A stretch of 64,000 nucleotides of DNA. Origin: Moringa oleifera. Taxonomy: Eukaryota > Streptophyta > Magnoliopsida > Brassicales > Moringaceae. Every line of letters begins with the position of its first letter. Within the stretch, counting starts at the first letter, position 1. The stretch is taken from NCBI GenBank assembly GCA_021397835.1, contig JAJFZO010000191.1:1989001-2053000 (forward strand). The letters run 5' to 3'. Shown one piece after another: positions 63,219-64,000 of this stretch. A program made the position numbers and the translations under genes. Below the pieces are notes generated by a model. The model did no database searches. It was given only the letters and a program-made list of their open reading frames with translations, and had not been told where the DNA came from.

Positions 63219-64000
63219 GTAAGAATAACTCCATGGTTTAATCATCCCTGCATGATTCACTTTGGTCTCAACAATTCGTGGAAAAGTTTTGCCAAAAAGA
63301 AGAAGAAAATAAGCCCCTGCAATTTTGTTGGTTTGTTCTAGGATGGAAATATGTTGCTTAGTTATACGTTTTCAAAAGACCACGGGTATGCCATTGTTCC
63401 GGCTTAAGCCTATATTTAAGCTGTCATGGCCTGGCAACATGATGTTATGAGTATTCATGAGTTAGAAATCTTAAAAAGAAAATCTCTTCTTTGTATTAAA
63501 ATGAATGAAGAAAACCCATTTTAGCATATTTACGCAATGTAACAATCTAAGAGACTTCATTTCATGTTAGGTTACTCCTCTGTTCTGGGAAATTTTGAGC
63601 TTGGGCAAAGAGAGGTTATTTCGGGGAACCTTCTTAGGTTTTAGTCCTCTTATCCCCTTTGTGTGAGTCTCAAGAAGAAATAGAATGGAGATTCCATTTC
63701 TTTGAGCATTCATAAGGTGTTCTAATGGATATCCATGAACACAAATGAAACCTCAACTTGGAAGCACACACTTAAATAAATCTTTGTACAACCTCAAACA
63801 TAGCAGGTGGCTTTCTTTAAAAAATAAAAGTTGATGAGAAGAAATCATGTTCTACCATTCCTCTATATATTGGGTGATGTTTGCACTTATCATACAACAA
63901 AATAGAAAGAAGTAAGAGGAAAAAAAATTGTTAATTTTGTGAAGGAAATTTATTTCATGGATTACTCATTTACTTGTGCTCCTAATTCCCCTGATTTTTG
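63219..64000 (+). other. Start of SOS1 intron 16
   Basis: Begins with a GTAAGA donor after the exon 16 FIG residues. I looked for the next expected SOS1 exon (residues after LHEFIG) and found no matching frame before the window end, so this intron is at least 782 bp. No other feature is seen in it. Confidence 0.7.

Overview
The window is nuclear DNA of a flowering plant, most likely a eudicot. It has split genes with short GT-AG introns, pyrimidine-rich 5' leaders with CT/GA and TA microsatellites, very AT-rich spacers, and gene families typical of higher plants. I cannot name the species. Exon coordinates were worked out by hand from splice sites, frame and remembered family sequences. No alignment or RNA evidence was available.

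Layout from left to right. (1) 1-1010: purine-rich DNA that reads as a pyrimidine-rich leader on the minus strand; possibly the 5' end of a minus-strand gene leaving the window (weak). (2) 2564-4787 (+): a three-exon, 649-aa PHD-finger protein of the MALE STERILITY1 family, a tapetal regulator of pollen wall formation. (3) 6694-7193: three tandem copies of a ~170-bp unit. (4) 13124-15276 (+): a three-exon INDETERMINATE-DOMAIN zinc-finger factor of the IDD14/15/16 (SHOOT GRAVITROPISM5) clade, with two G-boxes about 0.6 kb upstream. (5) 19152-22550 (-): an intronless LRR receptor kinase, BRI1-LIKE2 / VASCULAR HIGHWAY1. (6) 28449-32235 (-): a seven-exon transmembrane-nine (TM9/TMN) endomembrane protein.

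(7) From about 36.0 kb to the right end the window holds a tandem duplication of a SOS1-type plasma-membrane Na+/H+ antiporter. The left copy (38168-44419) is a pseudogene. It lacks exons 2-10, carries a decayed Ty1/copia fragment at the deletion junction, and has frameshifts, stops and lost splice sites. The right copy (50104-63218 and onward) is intact for its first 16 exons (635 codons) and continues beyond the window. Intron 11 of the intact copy contains a 471-bp PIF/Harbinger-like MITE with TTA target duplications; the pseudogene keeps the empty site. A 919-bp non-autonomous element with ~110-bp inverted ends and 9-bp target duplications lies at 34406-35324, left of the duplication.

The genes are independent transcription units, as usual in plants, and do not form one pathway. 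I found no rRNA, tRNA, CRISPR array or clearly new biological system. The most informative parts are the decay history of the SOS1 tandem pair, its transposon timing markers, a GC-AG intron, and an unusually long open reading frame through an IDD intron.
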